From Rhyacophila brunnea (lineage: Eukaryota > Arthropoda > Insecta > Trichoptera > Rhyacophilidae), in the NCBI GenBank assembly GCA_022495005.1, contig JAGYXB010001580.1, forward strand, positions 682,001-746,000: DNA of 64,000 nt, written 5' to 3'. How positions within the stretch are numbered: position 1 is the stretch's first letter; every line of letters starts with the position of its first letter. Of this stretch, positions 44,481-54,216 are shown in pieces. The notes below the pieces were generated by a model. That model had not been told where the DNA came from, did no database searches, and worked only from the letters and a program-made list of their open reading frames with translations. A program made the translations under genes and the position numbers.

Positions 44481-44779
44481 TATTTGGATCCGGTAAATAC
44501 TTTCTATTCACCACCTTTTACAAGTTCATATCCTTTCAAGCATATAAATATCTATAAAATCATACTGCGATCATCGTAGAATGGACTTACCAACATGCTA
44601 GTTGTGTACTTAATTGTACATGATTCCTAGTATAACGTTTATTGTTACTGCATCAGTAATGCTTAGAAGTTTTTAAATGATTAAATAGCTCTTCCATTTT
44701 TTACTCTAAATTTGAAAATACTCTCATAGTATCCGGCAATTTTCCGCATATATATAATATATTTGTATGTATGGCATTC
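44481..44779. other. AT-rich DNA without recognised feature
   Basis: Nothing recognised. Confidence 0.4.
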
Positions 44780-45259
44780 AGTCAATTTAAAGAACTTTAA
44801 AAACCATCTGCAATTTGTATTCTTAGTTTAATGAAAACAAATGACTATGACTGACAAAGAACATACATAACTTGAAAACACCTCAGATATAATATACCCA
44901 CCAGAAAAAAATACAAAACTCGACAGGATTTGAATCCGTATTACCATTGGTGTCGCGCCAATCTATGCCTTCACGAGCCTCCTATCTAATAACGACAATT
45001 TAAACTAGTAGATCATACATGAAATGCTTATCAAATTGCGTTATTATTGACTATTGATTTTTGTGTATTAAATCAAGGAATATTAATTACCTCAATTACA
45101 ATTTTTAATAAACCATTTCTTTTATTCAAATTCACATATTCACAATTCAAATCACAAAATTTTGAGAATGTAATAACCCATATATTGATTAATGGTTTAT
45201 TAAAAAATGTGTATTATTTATGTCGCATCATAACAGCCTGCCTCCACCTTTCATTACTG
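44780..45259. mobile_element. hAT MITE relic (CAGTGGCGAAGG family) split by tRNA-like repeat
   Basis: The left part has AAAAACCATCTGCAATTTGT and TGACTATGACTGACAAAG. The right part has TATTTATGTCGCATCATAAC and AGCCTGCCTCCACCTTTCAT, ending CATTACTG at 45259. Together they are collinear with the second half of 9771-10292 and 40096-40615, separated by about 320 bases that match the tRNA-like repeat family. The left terminus is lost. Confidence 0.65.
44870..45200 (-). repeat. tRNA-like interspersed repeat, nested copy
   Basis: CGACAGGATTTGAATCCGTA (B-box side), TTGGTGTCGCGCCAATCTAT, then ATGCTTATCAAATTGCGTTA and TATTGATTTTTGTGTATTAA follow the order of the 18.8 and 45.9 kb copies. It interrupts the hAT MITE relic 44780-45259, so it is the younger of the two. 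Confidence 0.6.
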
Positions 45260-45889
45260 GAGTAGGTACGTGGTATGATAGATGTCGGAAAATACAATAA
45301 ATTTAAAATTCATTCAAACAGTGATACCCAAAGGGCACTAAACGACGATAATATTGCCCGTAAGATCGACTAATTCAACAAACTATGCAAAGAACTAGAT
45401 ACCATTAAAATCGTAATGAATTATGGAAACGCTTTTATTCAGCTGTAAACCGATCCCAACTAATGACGATTATATAATACTATTCAAAAATAGCTCTGAA
45501 ACAGATTTTTTTCAGTATTGTCAAGTAGCTATTACTCACCTCAGAACACGTATATAATTGATTCGTATACTTTAAAATTCCTAAGGCTAAAAATACTGAT
45601 ACATATTATACGAATAACGGTTATAAGATTCGATATACTGTCCTCCAAGCATGAACTTGATGAGAAAATTATGCAAATTTTAAAATCTGCCAAACAAAGC
45701 ATTGTGATCTCGTTCGGGCTTGTGTTCAAGTGGCAAGTACTTGCAATATTGTATGGGTACTAACTAATATTAGCTCTTAGATACTTGGCAAAACTAAATT
45801 CAAGGCAGGAGTTTCCAGTTGACACATTCTTTTTTTAATTAAAAATAAAACTTATTACTAAATACAAAGCTGTAATTGACGCCATCAAT
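45260..45889. other. AT-rich DNA without recognised gene
   Basis: Frames of 62-81 codons on both strands at 45518-45763 mirror each other and have no recognised similarity. Confidence 0.4.
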
Positions 45890-46340
45890 GAATCAAGTTT
45901 TGTAATGTTAATACTTTAATTTTTATTCAACGACTAGTTCATAATATTTGATAATGTAACATTATTCATTGAACATACATGAGTATCGAATACAAATACG
46001 TTAATACACATCATTTGAAAACATCTTATGCATATACACACTAGAAAAAATCATTTTTGTAGAAAAAATACGACACCCGACGGGACTTGAAATTGTATCT
46101 GCTGGACTCGCGCCAGTATACTTTTCCAATTAAGCTACTGGCATCTTACGAAAATACTTATCTAATTGCGTTATAATGTTGGCTATCAGAAAAATTGGTT
46201 GAAAAAAACAAGTACTTACGTTAAGACTAAAATTTGGAGAGATTCTGACATCGGCTAAGAATCACCGTATTATTGTTACCTTCATTCAAACCACAAAAGC
46301 CAATTCCTAGTATTATCGCGATTTGATAAGCGCTTCTGTT
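45890..46340 (-). repeat. tRNA-like interspersed repeat, copy
   Basis: Begins TTTTATTCAACGACTAGTTC and TAATGTAACATTATTCATTG. The tRNA-like part follows (CCCGACGGGACTTGAAATTG, TTTTCCAATTAAGCTACTGG), then TATCTAATTGCGTTATAATG and ACATCGGCTAAGAATCACCG. It is the most extended copy, showing a body of about 150 bases on the far side that includes CAAACCACAAAAGCCAATTC. Confidence 0.65.
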
Positions 46341-46499
46341 GTATACCATACTAGTTAATTTCTTCGTAATGAAATCAGACGCAGGTGTATAAATTATTAA
46401 AGCACATTATCTATGATAAGGACACCTGTGTTGGTAGTTTTATGTATAGAGGATTATCCCGGCAAGCAACAAATCTGTAGGTATAATTGCAAGAGATTA

Positions 46500-46745
46500 G
46501 TAGATCATATGGATTGACATGAATTGAGCTACCAGAGGAGTGCATGAAAATAGTCGGCATTCTGTCATCAATGGGATGATCTACTGCTTTCTTGTTTCAT
46601 CAGAAATTCCATCAATGCATCAGCTACTTGGAATCTATCGACAAGACGGCAAGCGACCTGATGTTATCATGATGATTCTATGGAAAGAGAAGGGTTACAT
46701 GATTAGGGGTGGATATACTCGCACCATAGAAGGATCTGAATAAAT
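46500..46745 (+). mobile_element. LINE reverse-transcriptase-side fragment
   Basis: The frame from about 46540 reads RHSVINGMIYCFLVSSEIPS, GIYRQDGKRPD and ILWKEKGYMIRGG. The ARH..ND.I...L..A..PS...P.G..R.DGKRPDG.T..PW block is common downstream of the RT core in a widespread LINE group. It is broken at 46743. It cannot be tied to LINE-A to D here. Confidence 0.65.
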
Positions 46746-46924
46746 CAGTTGAATCGTCACATCCAACAGCTCTCTTCGATGAGATTAACAAAACTAGACT
46801 GTCTGTCAGTTGTCTTCCAATTTTATCATTAATTGTCCCTTTGAATATCTACTTTAAGGACAAAAGCAGATGTATACTGCACAGTAAATTATCTAATACG
46901 AACTCAATGATATTTATTTTGGGT

Positions 46925-47280
46925 GTGTGGTGGGTATGACTTTAGGAGCAACGAGGAAATAATAGAACGCACCAAGCAGCCTGTCATTACGCTGATAGTG
47001 AAGAGGCGACGTTGAACCTGGCTCGGCCACGTGCTGCGGATGCCAGAAGAGAACCTCAACCTGGCTTGCCTGTTCTTCAAGCCCACCGGATTCCGGCGTC
47101 CTGGAAGGCCGCTAAATACTATCTATAGAGTGTATACGGCAGAGTTACGGGATGCTGGTTTGACCTGGAACGAAGCAAGAAGACTGGCGAGCAACAGGGA
47201 TTCTTGGAGGCGCCGCGTGGTGCCGCCATATGCTACAATTAAGGGGCGGATATGGCTAAAGAATAAGATATTTATTTTTA
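46925..47280 (+). mobile_element. LINE-A 3' part
   Basis: DNA and peptide match 16050-16365 and 60314-60795. A frame reads MPEENLNLACLFFKPTGFRR, PGRPLNTIYRVYTAELRDAG and LTWNEARRLASNRDSWRRRV, preceded by frameshifted YDFRSNEEI and KRRR.TWLGHVLR. This is the best-preserved C-terminus of the family in the window. The 3' tail after GGGGCGGATATGGCTAAAGA is AT-rich. No RT core. Confidence 0.85.
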
Positions 47281-47689
47281 ATATTAAAAAATATGTTGTA
47301 ACTTAGGTAATGTAATTCTTGAAAATATCTGATTTCTTTTGTTATTATATTCAACACTCCCTCTTGTATAGGCATCTAGCTGTAGGACATCTTTTTTGTA
47401 TAATCCATTAGCCATTATTATACCGATAACTATATACGTATGATAGTTAATAACATAGCCATAGACAATGTCGTCGGCTCAATTTGACTGCCCGGAATTA
47501 TAGTAAAATGGTGACAAGTTGAAATGCCGGCACGTGATGTTTAATCCGATGTTATCTTCCAATATAAGGCATGCTTAATGTTTTGCAAAACTAGATCATG
47601 CAACCTACAGCAATGTTAATTATTATGACTAATATTATGTAGGTGGCCGCACTATTTCTAGCACATTTTATATTATGTTTAATTAACTA
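47281..47689. other. AT-rich DNA without recognised feature
   Basis: Nothing recognised. Confidence 0.4.
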
Positions 47690-47945
47690 TTTTTTTATTC
47701 AACGAATAATTCTGATGATTTATGAATGTAACATTCTAATTATTGAACATAATTTTGAAAACAATTCTGAGAACATATGTTATAACCAATAGAAAAAATC
47801 TTTTTAAAAAAAGTAAGACACCCCCGTAGGAATCGAGCCTGCATCTCTCGGGTATCGCGCCCACGTACATTGACCACTATAATAAAGGAGTCATACCTAC
47901 TTAATTGCGACAAATTTTAACTAATGGCTTTTAATACTCTGTTAT
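47690..47945 (-). repeat. tRNA-like interspersed repeat, copy
   Basis: TTTTTTATTCAACGAATAAT, ATTCTAATTATTGAACATAA and AGAAAAAATCTTTTTAAAAA precede the tRNA-like part (CGTAGGAATCGAGCCTGCAT, CACTATAATAAAGGAGTCAT) and AACTAATGGCTTTTAATACT. Very similar to 18781-19075 and 19267-19645. It stops where those copies continue with CACTAAGTTC. Confidence 0.75.
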
Positions 47946-48312
47946 TATTATAATATGTGTGTACGTTGATGTAAGTCATTTGTGATGCCTTTTCAAATAC
48001 TATGTTTAAAATAAACATGTCTAGTGGATCTCCCTGTCTAAGGCCTGATTTTTCAGTTTGTATACAAAATATGAAGTTTGTTATAAAACTAAAACTATGT
48101 TATAAAATGAACATTTACCTCCACCAATAGCCGCGTCTTTACAACTTGTTAGGTGTAGCGTAGCGATTGGGAGAGGCCTTCAAAATTGTATTAATTATTA
48201 TTTGTGATTTTTTGTTCATGGGAGTAATCCAGACTCAACGACAATCCTTCCCCTCTTGTATACGCGCGTGTTTTGTTCATAATCTGTACCTTTATATTGA
48301 ATATGCTAGAAC
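47946..48312. other. DNA without recognised gene
   Basis: ATGTCTAGTGGATCTCCCTG and TAAGGCCTGATTTTTCAG near 48015-48055 recall LINE coding text (SGDPLSKA-type, minus strand), but the match is too short to call. Confidence 0.35.
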
Positions 48313-48414
48313 TAGGGATTGCAATACCGGTATGCCGAAAACCGAAATCACGGTATTCGCGGATACCAAAATATCGGTTATAAAAATCCAATATTAATAA
48401 ATGTGTACCTATAT

Positions 48415-48500
48415 CAAATCTGTTAATACAAACCTCTACTCTACTCTGTGGAGGCCCATATGATCCTATTAGGATCAGACATGGTTGGGAAAAAAATAAA
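48415..48500 (+). mobile_element. SINE 3' fragment
   Basis: AAATCTGTTAATACAAACCT, TCTGTGGAGGCCCATATGAT and CTATTAGGATCAGACATGGT are the 3' end of the tRNA-headed SINE, with a short A-rich tail. The head is missing. Inserted in the hAT MITE 48313-49187. Confidence 0.75.
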
Positions 48501-48684
48501 TATCAAAGATGACTGACTTATCAGATAAAAGTTAAATAATAACAAAAAAATACTACCACACATTTATTGGACATTGATGGAATATTTTTCATAGGCAAGA
48601 AGAGATTTAAAAAATTTTATCTCGAAGGTTAGAAGTTTTGTGTGTAAACTTGTTGGCAATGGGGAAAAATAGGGTGCCTTGAAT

Positions 48685-49108
48685 CGTGTCCGGAAATTTT
48701 TACGTATGCAGTTCGCCGTATCACACTTCACCGTGAAATGTTGTGTCGGAAATATATGGAAATATTAAAGACCGTCCAACCTCTTTGAGTCGTATGCACT
48801 GAGATAAAATTCATGTCTAAATAAAACATGGTTCTTGTCGGTTTACATGAAGCCACGGCAAACCATTTTGAAAATATCCGATATACTGGATTATTTGTTT
48901 TAGGTTAGGTTAAATGAGGTTAGGTTAGGTTAGGTTTACATTCTTGAATTCATGAATTTTGCCAAAATCAGCTATGAAAATTGAATTAATGCTGATTGAA
49001 TCTAATCAAATTGGAGACCGCATAATATAGGATCATCTCTTTCCAACAACAAAGCTCACGGCAAACTGTGCTACGGTAAAATGTAATACGTACAATTTAC
49101 ATGTAACC
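48685..49108. mobile_element. Long-TIR foldback element with TTAGG core, copy 2
   Basis: The left end is CGTGTCCGGAAATTTTTACG; the right end reads back GGTTACATGTAAATTGTACG. It is thus inverted relative to copy 1 at 42798-43185. The arms share GCAGTTCGCCGT and TTCACCGTGAAATG words. The centre at 48899-48938 has GGTTAGGTTAGGTTAGGTTT. GCCTTGAAT lies directly outside both ends (48676-48684, 49109-49117), a 9-bp target duplication as made by Mutator-type elements. Non-coding. Confidence 0.8.
48899..48938 (+). repeat. (TTAGG)n short array
   Basis: Two GGTTA units, a break (AATGA), then three TTAGG units. TTAGG is the ancestral insect telomere repeat, but here the array sits at the centre of a transposon, as does the CCTAA array in copy 1, so it is element sequence and not a telomere. 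Confidence 0.8.
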
Positions 49109-49187
49109 GCCTTGAATACCGGTATTTAAATAATAAAAAATACCGAAATACCGGTATTGGTGTTTTAATTCGATATTGCAATCCCTA

Positions 49188-50082
49188 CCTACAACCAACA
49201 TAGCGGTTTATTCAAACATATAATCTTAACCTCCCAAGTAATCTAAGCCAAACAAACACCCACGATTTTTTCTCCATACCGCCTAAACAGTGTTTGGGCA
49301 ATAAATTGATATATCGATAATAATAGTAACACATTCATTTTATTTGTTCGATACAATCGTTTGATTACCGACCAGTTTTTTCGCATTAAAAAAAAATTTG
49401 CTTGAGAACAATAAAAGACAAGACAGTAGTTTTGACTCAACATTTTTTTTCATTATGTAAGTTGTTTATTGTTCATTCCGTTATAAATTTCAGATAAATT
49501 TTTTACTATAGAAAAATACAGTATTTCTGTATCATATATTTAGTTAATTGACAGGTTTGTGGGTTTAAAATAAATTGAAGTGAAGTTTTTTTCGTGTTAC
49601 AATTATTTACTTTTTGCGAAACAAACTTATTTATTAAATTTAAAATAAATATTCTACAATCGATGATGTTAACTAAGATGTGTAATCCTGGGATTCCCAG
49701 TTTCACCATCCTGCTATTTATAGTTTATAATCGATATACTAGTCGATAGCCTTTAGGATACACCTATTAGAAATTCGTATAATTATATTCAAATTCACTT
49801 GGCAATACCAAAATGATGCACCAATCTTTGGCGTATAAAATGCTATTACTATATGCATAGGTACATACAATACGCGGTCAAGCGCGAAACCTGCTATTAA
49901 TATATTATAATATTCACTTCTTTACAAGACATTAATTTGATACCAGGTACCTGTATTTTTTACCTGACCGTTTTGCATTATAATTAAAATGTTCACTCAA
50001 GTATTTTAATCGTTAAATCATACATAGGTACATACCAAAGATGTTGAAGGAAATATTCTCCTCCAGAGATAGACGTGTTACA
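49188..50082. other. AT-rich DNA without recognised gene
   Basis: CAGTGTTTGGGCAATAAATT near 49289 could be a hAT terminus without a partner. Two minus frames of 66-67 codons are unrecognised. Confidence 0.4.
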
Positions 50083-51963
50083 TCTCTATATATATATAAA
50101 AATCTCGTGTCACGATGTTTGTGGTCGAACTCCTCCGAAATGGCTCGACCGATTTTTATGATTTTTTTTATGTATATTTGCTAGGTATGAGAATAGGTCA
50201 ATAAGTATATTTCATACCGCTAGGTGATTAGGGTATCTCTATCCAGAAAAATTTTCTTTTATTTTTTTGACAATTTTTTTTTTTGTATTTTTTTTATTAT
50301 TTGACATAATAAAATACCTATAACCCCAAATTTTTACCCTCCTACCCCTACCCTCCCATTTTTTAATCGCGATTTTATTATTTTTGTATGAACAAATTTA
50401 ACCGTCGTTCGTATTTCAAACAGAATGAAATTATTTATGTTGTTGAATGACAGATGGCGCTACGTCCGAGAAGAATTCAAGAGAAGCGTCGCGTCATTTT
50501 GACATTTCATTCGGCATATCACAATGCAGTGCGTGCAAAATTTTGTACGATTTATTTTAATTTATCTATTTTTATGTGCGTATATTACAGTGCACAATGC
50601 CAGTAAGACGCAAGGGGGGTCATTTGGGCCGTCGAAAGAATAAAGCAACAAACATGCGAAATAGTAGAGCAGAAAGAACAGACGAACAAATCCAACAAGA
50701 TAACAAAAACGTGCGTGTAAGTATGTCGCAATTGCGTGCACCTCAATCACAAGAGGCACGGGCTGAACGAAATCAACAACGACAATTGGAACGGAGCCAA
50801 GTGCGCCGGTTCGTAGTTAACACACGCAGAGCAAATGACCGACAACGCCAACAAGTACATCGAACATTTACATCCGCTTCGTTCCTTCGTCTCGCATTCG
50901 AGTACGAGCCAGATATTGAATATTCCGCTCATCCGAAAGTGCTGATTGGTGCTATGGACAAAGAATGTCCCCATTGTCATGCGCTCAAATTCAAACATGA
51001 GTCAGCCGGGATTTGTTGTGCATCAGGAAAAGTGCAACTACCAGAAATTGAGATACCACCAGAACCATTGAACGGCTTGCTCATCGGCACGGTTCCAGAT
51101 TCAAACCTGTTCCTGAAGTCCATTCGCACATTCAATTCATGCTTCCAAATGACTTCGTTCGGAGCAACAGAAATAGTTCACAATACTGCGGCAAATGGTC
51201 AACAATTCCATTCTACGTTCAAAATCAAAGGCCAAGTATACCACAAAGTAGGCTCATTGCTGCCAATGCCAAACAAACCACATACATTTTTACAAATCTA
51301 CTTCATGGGCGCGGCGGTGAGGACATCCATCATGTGGATGCACGTTGCGGCTACAATAGCCTCAATTCGCCTAATGCCAGGCGCATCGTCGGCGAACTGG
51401 ACGCCCTGTTAAATGAGCACAATGAATTATTGAAATTCTTCAAAGCACACATGCACGAATTGCAAAGTGACAATCACGCTATTGTCATCAATCCAGATAA
51501 AACACCAGCTGGAGAGCACGTACGTCGATTCAATGCGACTGTTGTTGACGACATTGCTGGAATCATGGTTGGCGACCGCACATCGACGCGAGAAATCGTG
51601 ATTCGAAGAAGAAACAATAATCTGGAGTTCATCGCTGACACACACCGTTCATACGACGCTCTCCAATATCCGCTAATTTTCTGGAAGGGACAAGACGGAT
51701 ATTGCATAAACAGTAAACAACGAGATCCTGTCACAGGTAATTCATTCATTATGAACATCATTACTCATTTTGAATTGAGAAAATGAATGGTTGATGTTTT
51801 TTTTGTTTTTATCGGAGGTCATCGTCTACAGCGCTCTATTCCTCTTTCTGTCATAGATCCCATCCCCACACACTTACGATACATTCGTTATTTTTTATTT
51901 AACAACCAAAATATTCACTAGAAATAATTTATATGGCAGAACAACGTTTGCCGGGTCAGCTAG
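50083..51963 (+). mobile_element. Helitron, internally deleted (N-terminal transposase part only)
   Basis: The 5' end is TCTCTATATATATATAAAAA, followed by TCTCGTGTCACGATGTTTGT and GCTCGACCGATTTTTATGAT, as in insect Helitrons. The 3' end is GTTTGCCGGGTCAGCTAG. The element sits between A (50082) and T (51964), the expected Helitron AT target, with no duplication. It carries an N-terminal transposase remnant at 50597-51786, then joins directly to 3' untranslated sequence. The Rep HUH motif, replication core and helicase are deleted. It lies 177 bp from a second Helitron in the opposite orientation. Confidence 0.9.
50597..51786 (+). pseudogene. Helitron transposase N-terminal fragment (frameshifted)
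   Basis: Starts at ATG 50597 (MPVRRKGGHLGRRKNKAT). A basic, Arg/Gln-rich N-terminus (about residues 1-90) is followed by CPHCHALKFKHESAGICC, a Cys/His zinc-ribbon-like segment at about residues 125-142. Then comes the LPEIEIPPEPLNGLL and KVGSLLPMPNKPHTFLQIYF region. A one-base shift near 51310 moves the reading to the next frame, which continues GEDIHHVDARCGYN, RRIVGELDALLNEHNELLKF, HAIVINPDKTPAGEHVRRFN, GRDGYC-type text and QRDPVTG. After about 51740 it diverges (NSFIMNIITHFELRK) and stops at 51786. In intact RepHel proteins this point precedes the Rep (HUH) domain, which is absent. Not functional. Confidence 0.9.
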
Positions 51964-52140
51964 TATTATTTTAATAATATAGTCGTATTATAAAATCGAA
52001 GCTGAAGAAAATTTACTAAGACTAATGATTTAATTTATTTTATTGTGTTAACTGTCAATTCATGATGGAACTGCATTGTATTATTGATTAATTTAATAAA
52101 ATGCAAAAAAAATAGTACTTATTCCACTTTTATTATTTAA
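51964..52140. other. Spacer between two tail-to-tail Helitrons
   Basis: AT-rich; begins TATTATTTTAATAATATAGT. This is the host sequence separating the two CTAG 3' ends. No feature recognised. Confidence 0.7.
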
Positions 52141-52320
52141 CTAGCTGACCCGGCAAACTTCGTACCGCCTCAGAATCAATAATCTTGTGTTAACTTATTA
52201 GCTGAATTAAATTTAGTTTTTTATTAAGTTAAAATGAATACTCAAAATGAATAAGTTCAATAAATGTGCAAAAATCAAATCAAAATGAAAAGTATTTTAA
52301 TTATATTGAACTGTACACAC

Positions 52321-52420
52321 TGTACACACACGATGACCGCGTGGATTAATCGCCGGTCTATCGAGGGTCCCATGTTCAAATCCTGGGTCTGGTAAGTTCA
52401 CATATTGTAATTCAATTTCA
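52321..52420 (+). mobile_element. SINE head fragment inside the Helitron
   Basis: ACACGATGACCGCGTGGATT, TCGAGGGTCCCATGTTCAAA and TCCTGGGTCTGGTAAGTTCA match the tRNA-like head and first tail bases of the 9071-9300 SINE. It stops after CAATTTCAATT. The Helitron's own C-terminal coding text resumes next to it on the minus strand. It is younger than the Helitron insertion, or arrived with it. Confidence 0.75.
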
Positions 52421-52429
52421 ATTCAATGA

Positions 52430-52740
52430 TGACTACCGAGCCAACCTTCAGTCGTAAATTGTGCGGTGGAAAGCCAGGCAGATCCAATGAGTTTAAAAAT
52501 TCAGTTGGATAGTTGGTTGCTTCGTCTTCGTTTGTTACACAGTCGATAGATTTGAAGGAATGCAGTGGACCAACGATTTGATTTTGAATTGTGAAGTTTA
52601 AGTGATCCACATCTTTGTTCTTTACCGCAAGAATGCTCGTTCACTCAACCAATTGTCATGTTTGTGATTAGCAATGATGTTCGGTAAAACTTTGTTGATG
52701 AGTTCGTCCTTAGTTAAATTTAGAAAAATTCAGCGGAAAC
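52430..52740 (-). pseudogene. Helitron helicase C-terminal tail (frameshifted)
   Basis: Downstream of the helicase frame's stop the minus strand still shows helicase text. DELINKVLPNIIANHKHDNW and LSERAFL appear in one frame. From about 52610 another frame reads MDHLNFTIQNQIVGPLHSFK, SIDCVTNEDEATNYPTEFLN and LDLPGFPPHNLRLKVGSVV. These are the PIF1-family C-terminal blocks found in insect Helitron proteins. The end is cut by the SINE head. At least two shifts separate the pieces. Confidence 0.8.
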
Positions 52741-53876
52741 TAAATCAATCCGCTCGATTCATCGACAGGAACACGGCCGTTACCGATAGTCAGCAATTGC
52801 TTAGAGAAATCTTCGGCAGGTGGATCGTTTAGCAATGCAACTCGCATGTTTGTCGTCAGCTGAAGTGTCTTCACATAGCACCACAGAGTCGATGATTTGA
52901 GGCAAGCATTTATTTCATCAGCAGCGGTCGATCTTGGAATAACTGGTAGTGTTTGGCGAAAATCACCAGATAGTAGAATCATTGCGCCTCCAAAACTTTT
53001 TGAGTCATTGCGCAGATATTTCATAGTTCGATTGAGTGCTTTCAATGCACGTTTGTGCACCATTGTGCATTCATCCCAGGTGATGATTTTACTTGCTGAC
53101 ACAACTTTGGCCATTGCTGAGTATTTCGCAATGTTGCATGTTGGTTTTTCAGTCGGCAATTTCAACGTTGAATGAGGCGTTCGGCATCCTTCTAACAACA
53201 TGGCCGCTATCCCAGAAGAAGCAACTGCTACAGCATTTTCGGATCTCGCACGAACAGTAGCCAAAATCAATGACATGAGGAATGTCTTCCTAGTTCCATC
53301 GGGCGCGTCGAGGAAACATAAGCCACCATTTCCATCATCAATTGCCTTCATTAACGTATCGTACACTTCCTTCTGTTGAGGGTTCAACAGTGGTACATTC
53401 GTTCGAACTGATTGGTTCAATGCATCTCGATCATATTCACGATCACGTTCCAATTCTCGATTGAAAGCGTCGTTAATTCCACGATGTGGCGTTGGCATTC
53501 CTAACTTGACTATAAAACTGCCGCACATGAGGTAACACATGTATTCGATCAAAAGCAAAGCCTGGTCATATATCTCCTCATTCACCTCGAGATCGGGATT
53601 CCCTGAACTGACACAAATTCGATGTAAAATGTCTTCTGACATGTCATCCTTTTACTTGTTCCACAGTTCAGGTGTATTCGATGGGAAGCATGTCGAAATA
53701 ATTATATCAAATAATGTGCGTATCTGACTTGGAGATGCAGAAACAATTGCTTCAGCGATTGTCATATCCCAATGAGTATCGTTTTCAAGCAAATTGAGCT
53801 GTTGACATGAAGCACGAAATGTTGGGCACACTACTCCATTGACAGTTAGACAATGGTTAGACATTTCGACTATCAT
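52740..53876 (-). pseudogene. Helitron PIF1-like helicase remnant
   Basis: Two collinear in-frame segments are split by one TAA stop at 53652-53654. The first (from 53876) reads LNLLENDTHWDMTIAEAIVS and SPSQIRTLFDIIISTCFPS. The second (from 53642) reads MSEDILHRICVSSGNPDLEV, LLNPQQKEVYDTLMKAID, then Walker A as LDAPDGTRKTF. The usual form is A-P-G-G-T-G-K-T, so both key glycines are changed. ITWDECTM (Walker B) and LLSGDFRQTLPVIPR (motif III side) look intact, and LQLTTNMRV follows. It stops at 52740 while homology continues. ATPase function is not expected. The N-terminal and Rep domains of a full RepHel (usually well over 1,000 residues) are missing. Confidence 0.92.
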
Positions 53877-54216
53877 TCTTTCTTTTGTTTGTTTGTTTCT
53901 TCTTTATTGTTTCTGTCATGTACCTATCAGAGATGGCGTTGTATACGGATTTAATTTTTTTGTGATTTTCTTTTATTTTCGAATGCGCGAGGTTTTCATC
54001 GTTCAAATTCATCGATGTCAGTCAAAATCCTTTCAATACAAAATGTATGAGAAAATTAATTTTCATCATAATTTATTTTTTCCGTGATTTATCCAATAGT
54101 TATTCTGCTATTCGAGGCGGAGGCAAATCCAACAAATCAAAGATCATAAAAATCGGTCCAGCCGTTCTTGAGTTATAAATGGTGTAACTAACCCGACTTT
54201 GTTTTATATATATAGA

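Larger units (their letters stand above)
48313..49187. mobile_element. hAT MITE (TAGGGATTGCAAT ends) carrying two insertions
   Basis: The left end TAGGGATTGCAATACCGGTA and the right end, reading back TAGGGATTGCAATATCGAAT, are inverted. Repeated ACCGGTAT and CCGAAATACCGGTA words lie inside both ends. Flanks GCTAGAAC (48305-48312) and CCTACAAC (49188-49195) agree at 6 of 8. It contains a SINE 3' fragment and a complete long-TIR foldback element, so it is the oldest of the three. Two opposed frames over 48167-48397 cross its border and are shadows. Confidence 0.8.
52141..54216 (-). mobile_element. Helitron, internally deleted (helicase part only)
   Basis: On the minus strand the 5' end is TCTATATATATAAAACAAAG, then GAACGGCTGGACCGATTTTT. 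The 3' end is GAAGTTTGCCGGGTCAGCTAG at 52141. It is bordered by A before TC (54217, read on the minus strand) and T after CTAG (52140), the Helitron AT target. It contains the helicase remnant but lacks the N-terminal and Rep parts. The 5' terminus differs from the neighbour's apart from GACCGATTTTTATGAT, so these are related but distinct subfamilies. A SINE head interrupts it at 52321-52420. Confidence 0.9.

Noticed and set aside
48899..48938. Telomere or telomere-proximal DNA
   Set aside because: The TTAGG array has only about five units and lies inside a transposon with target duplications, so it is not chromosome-end sequence.
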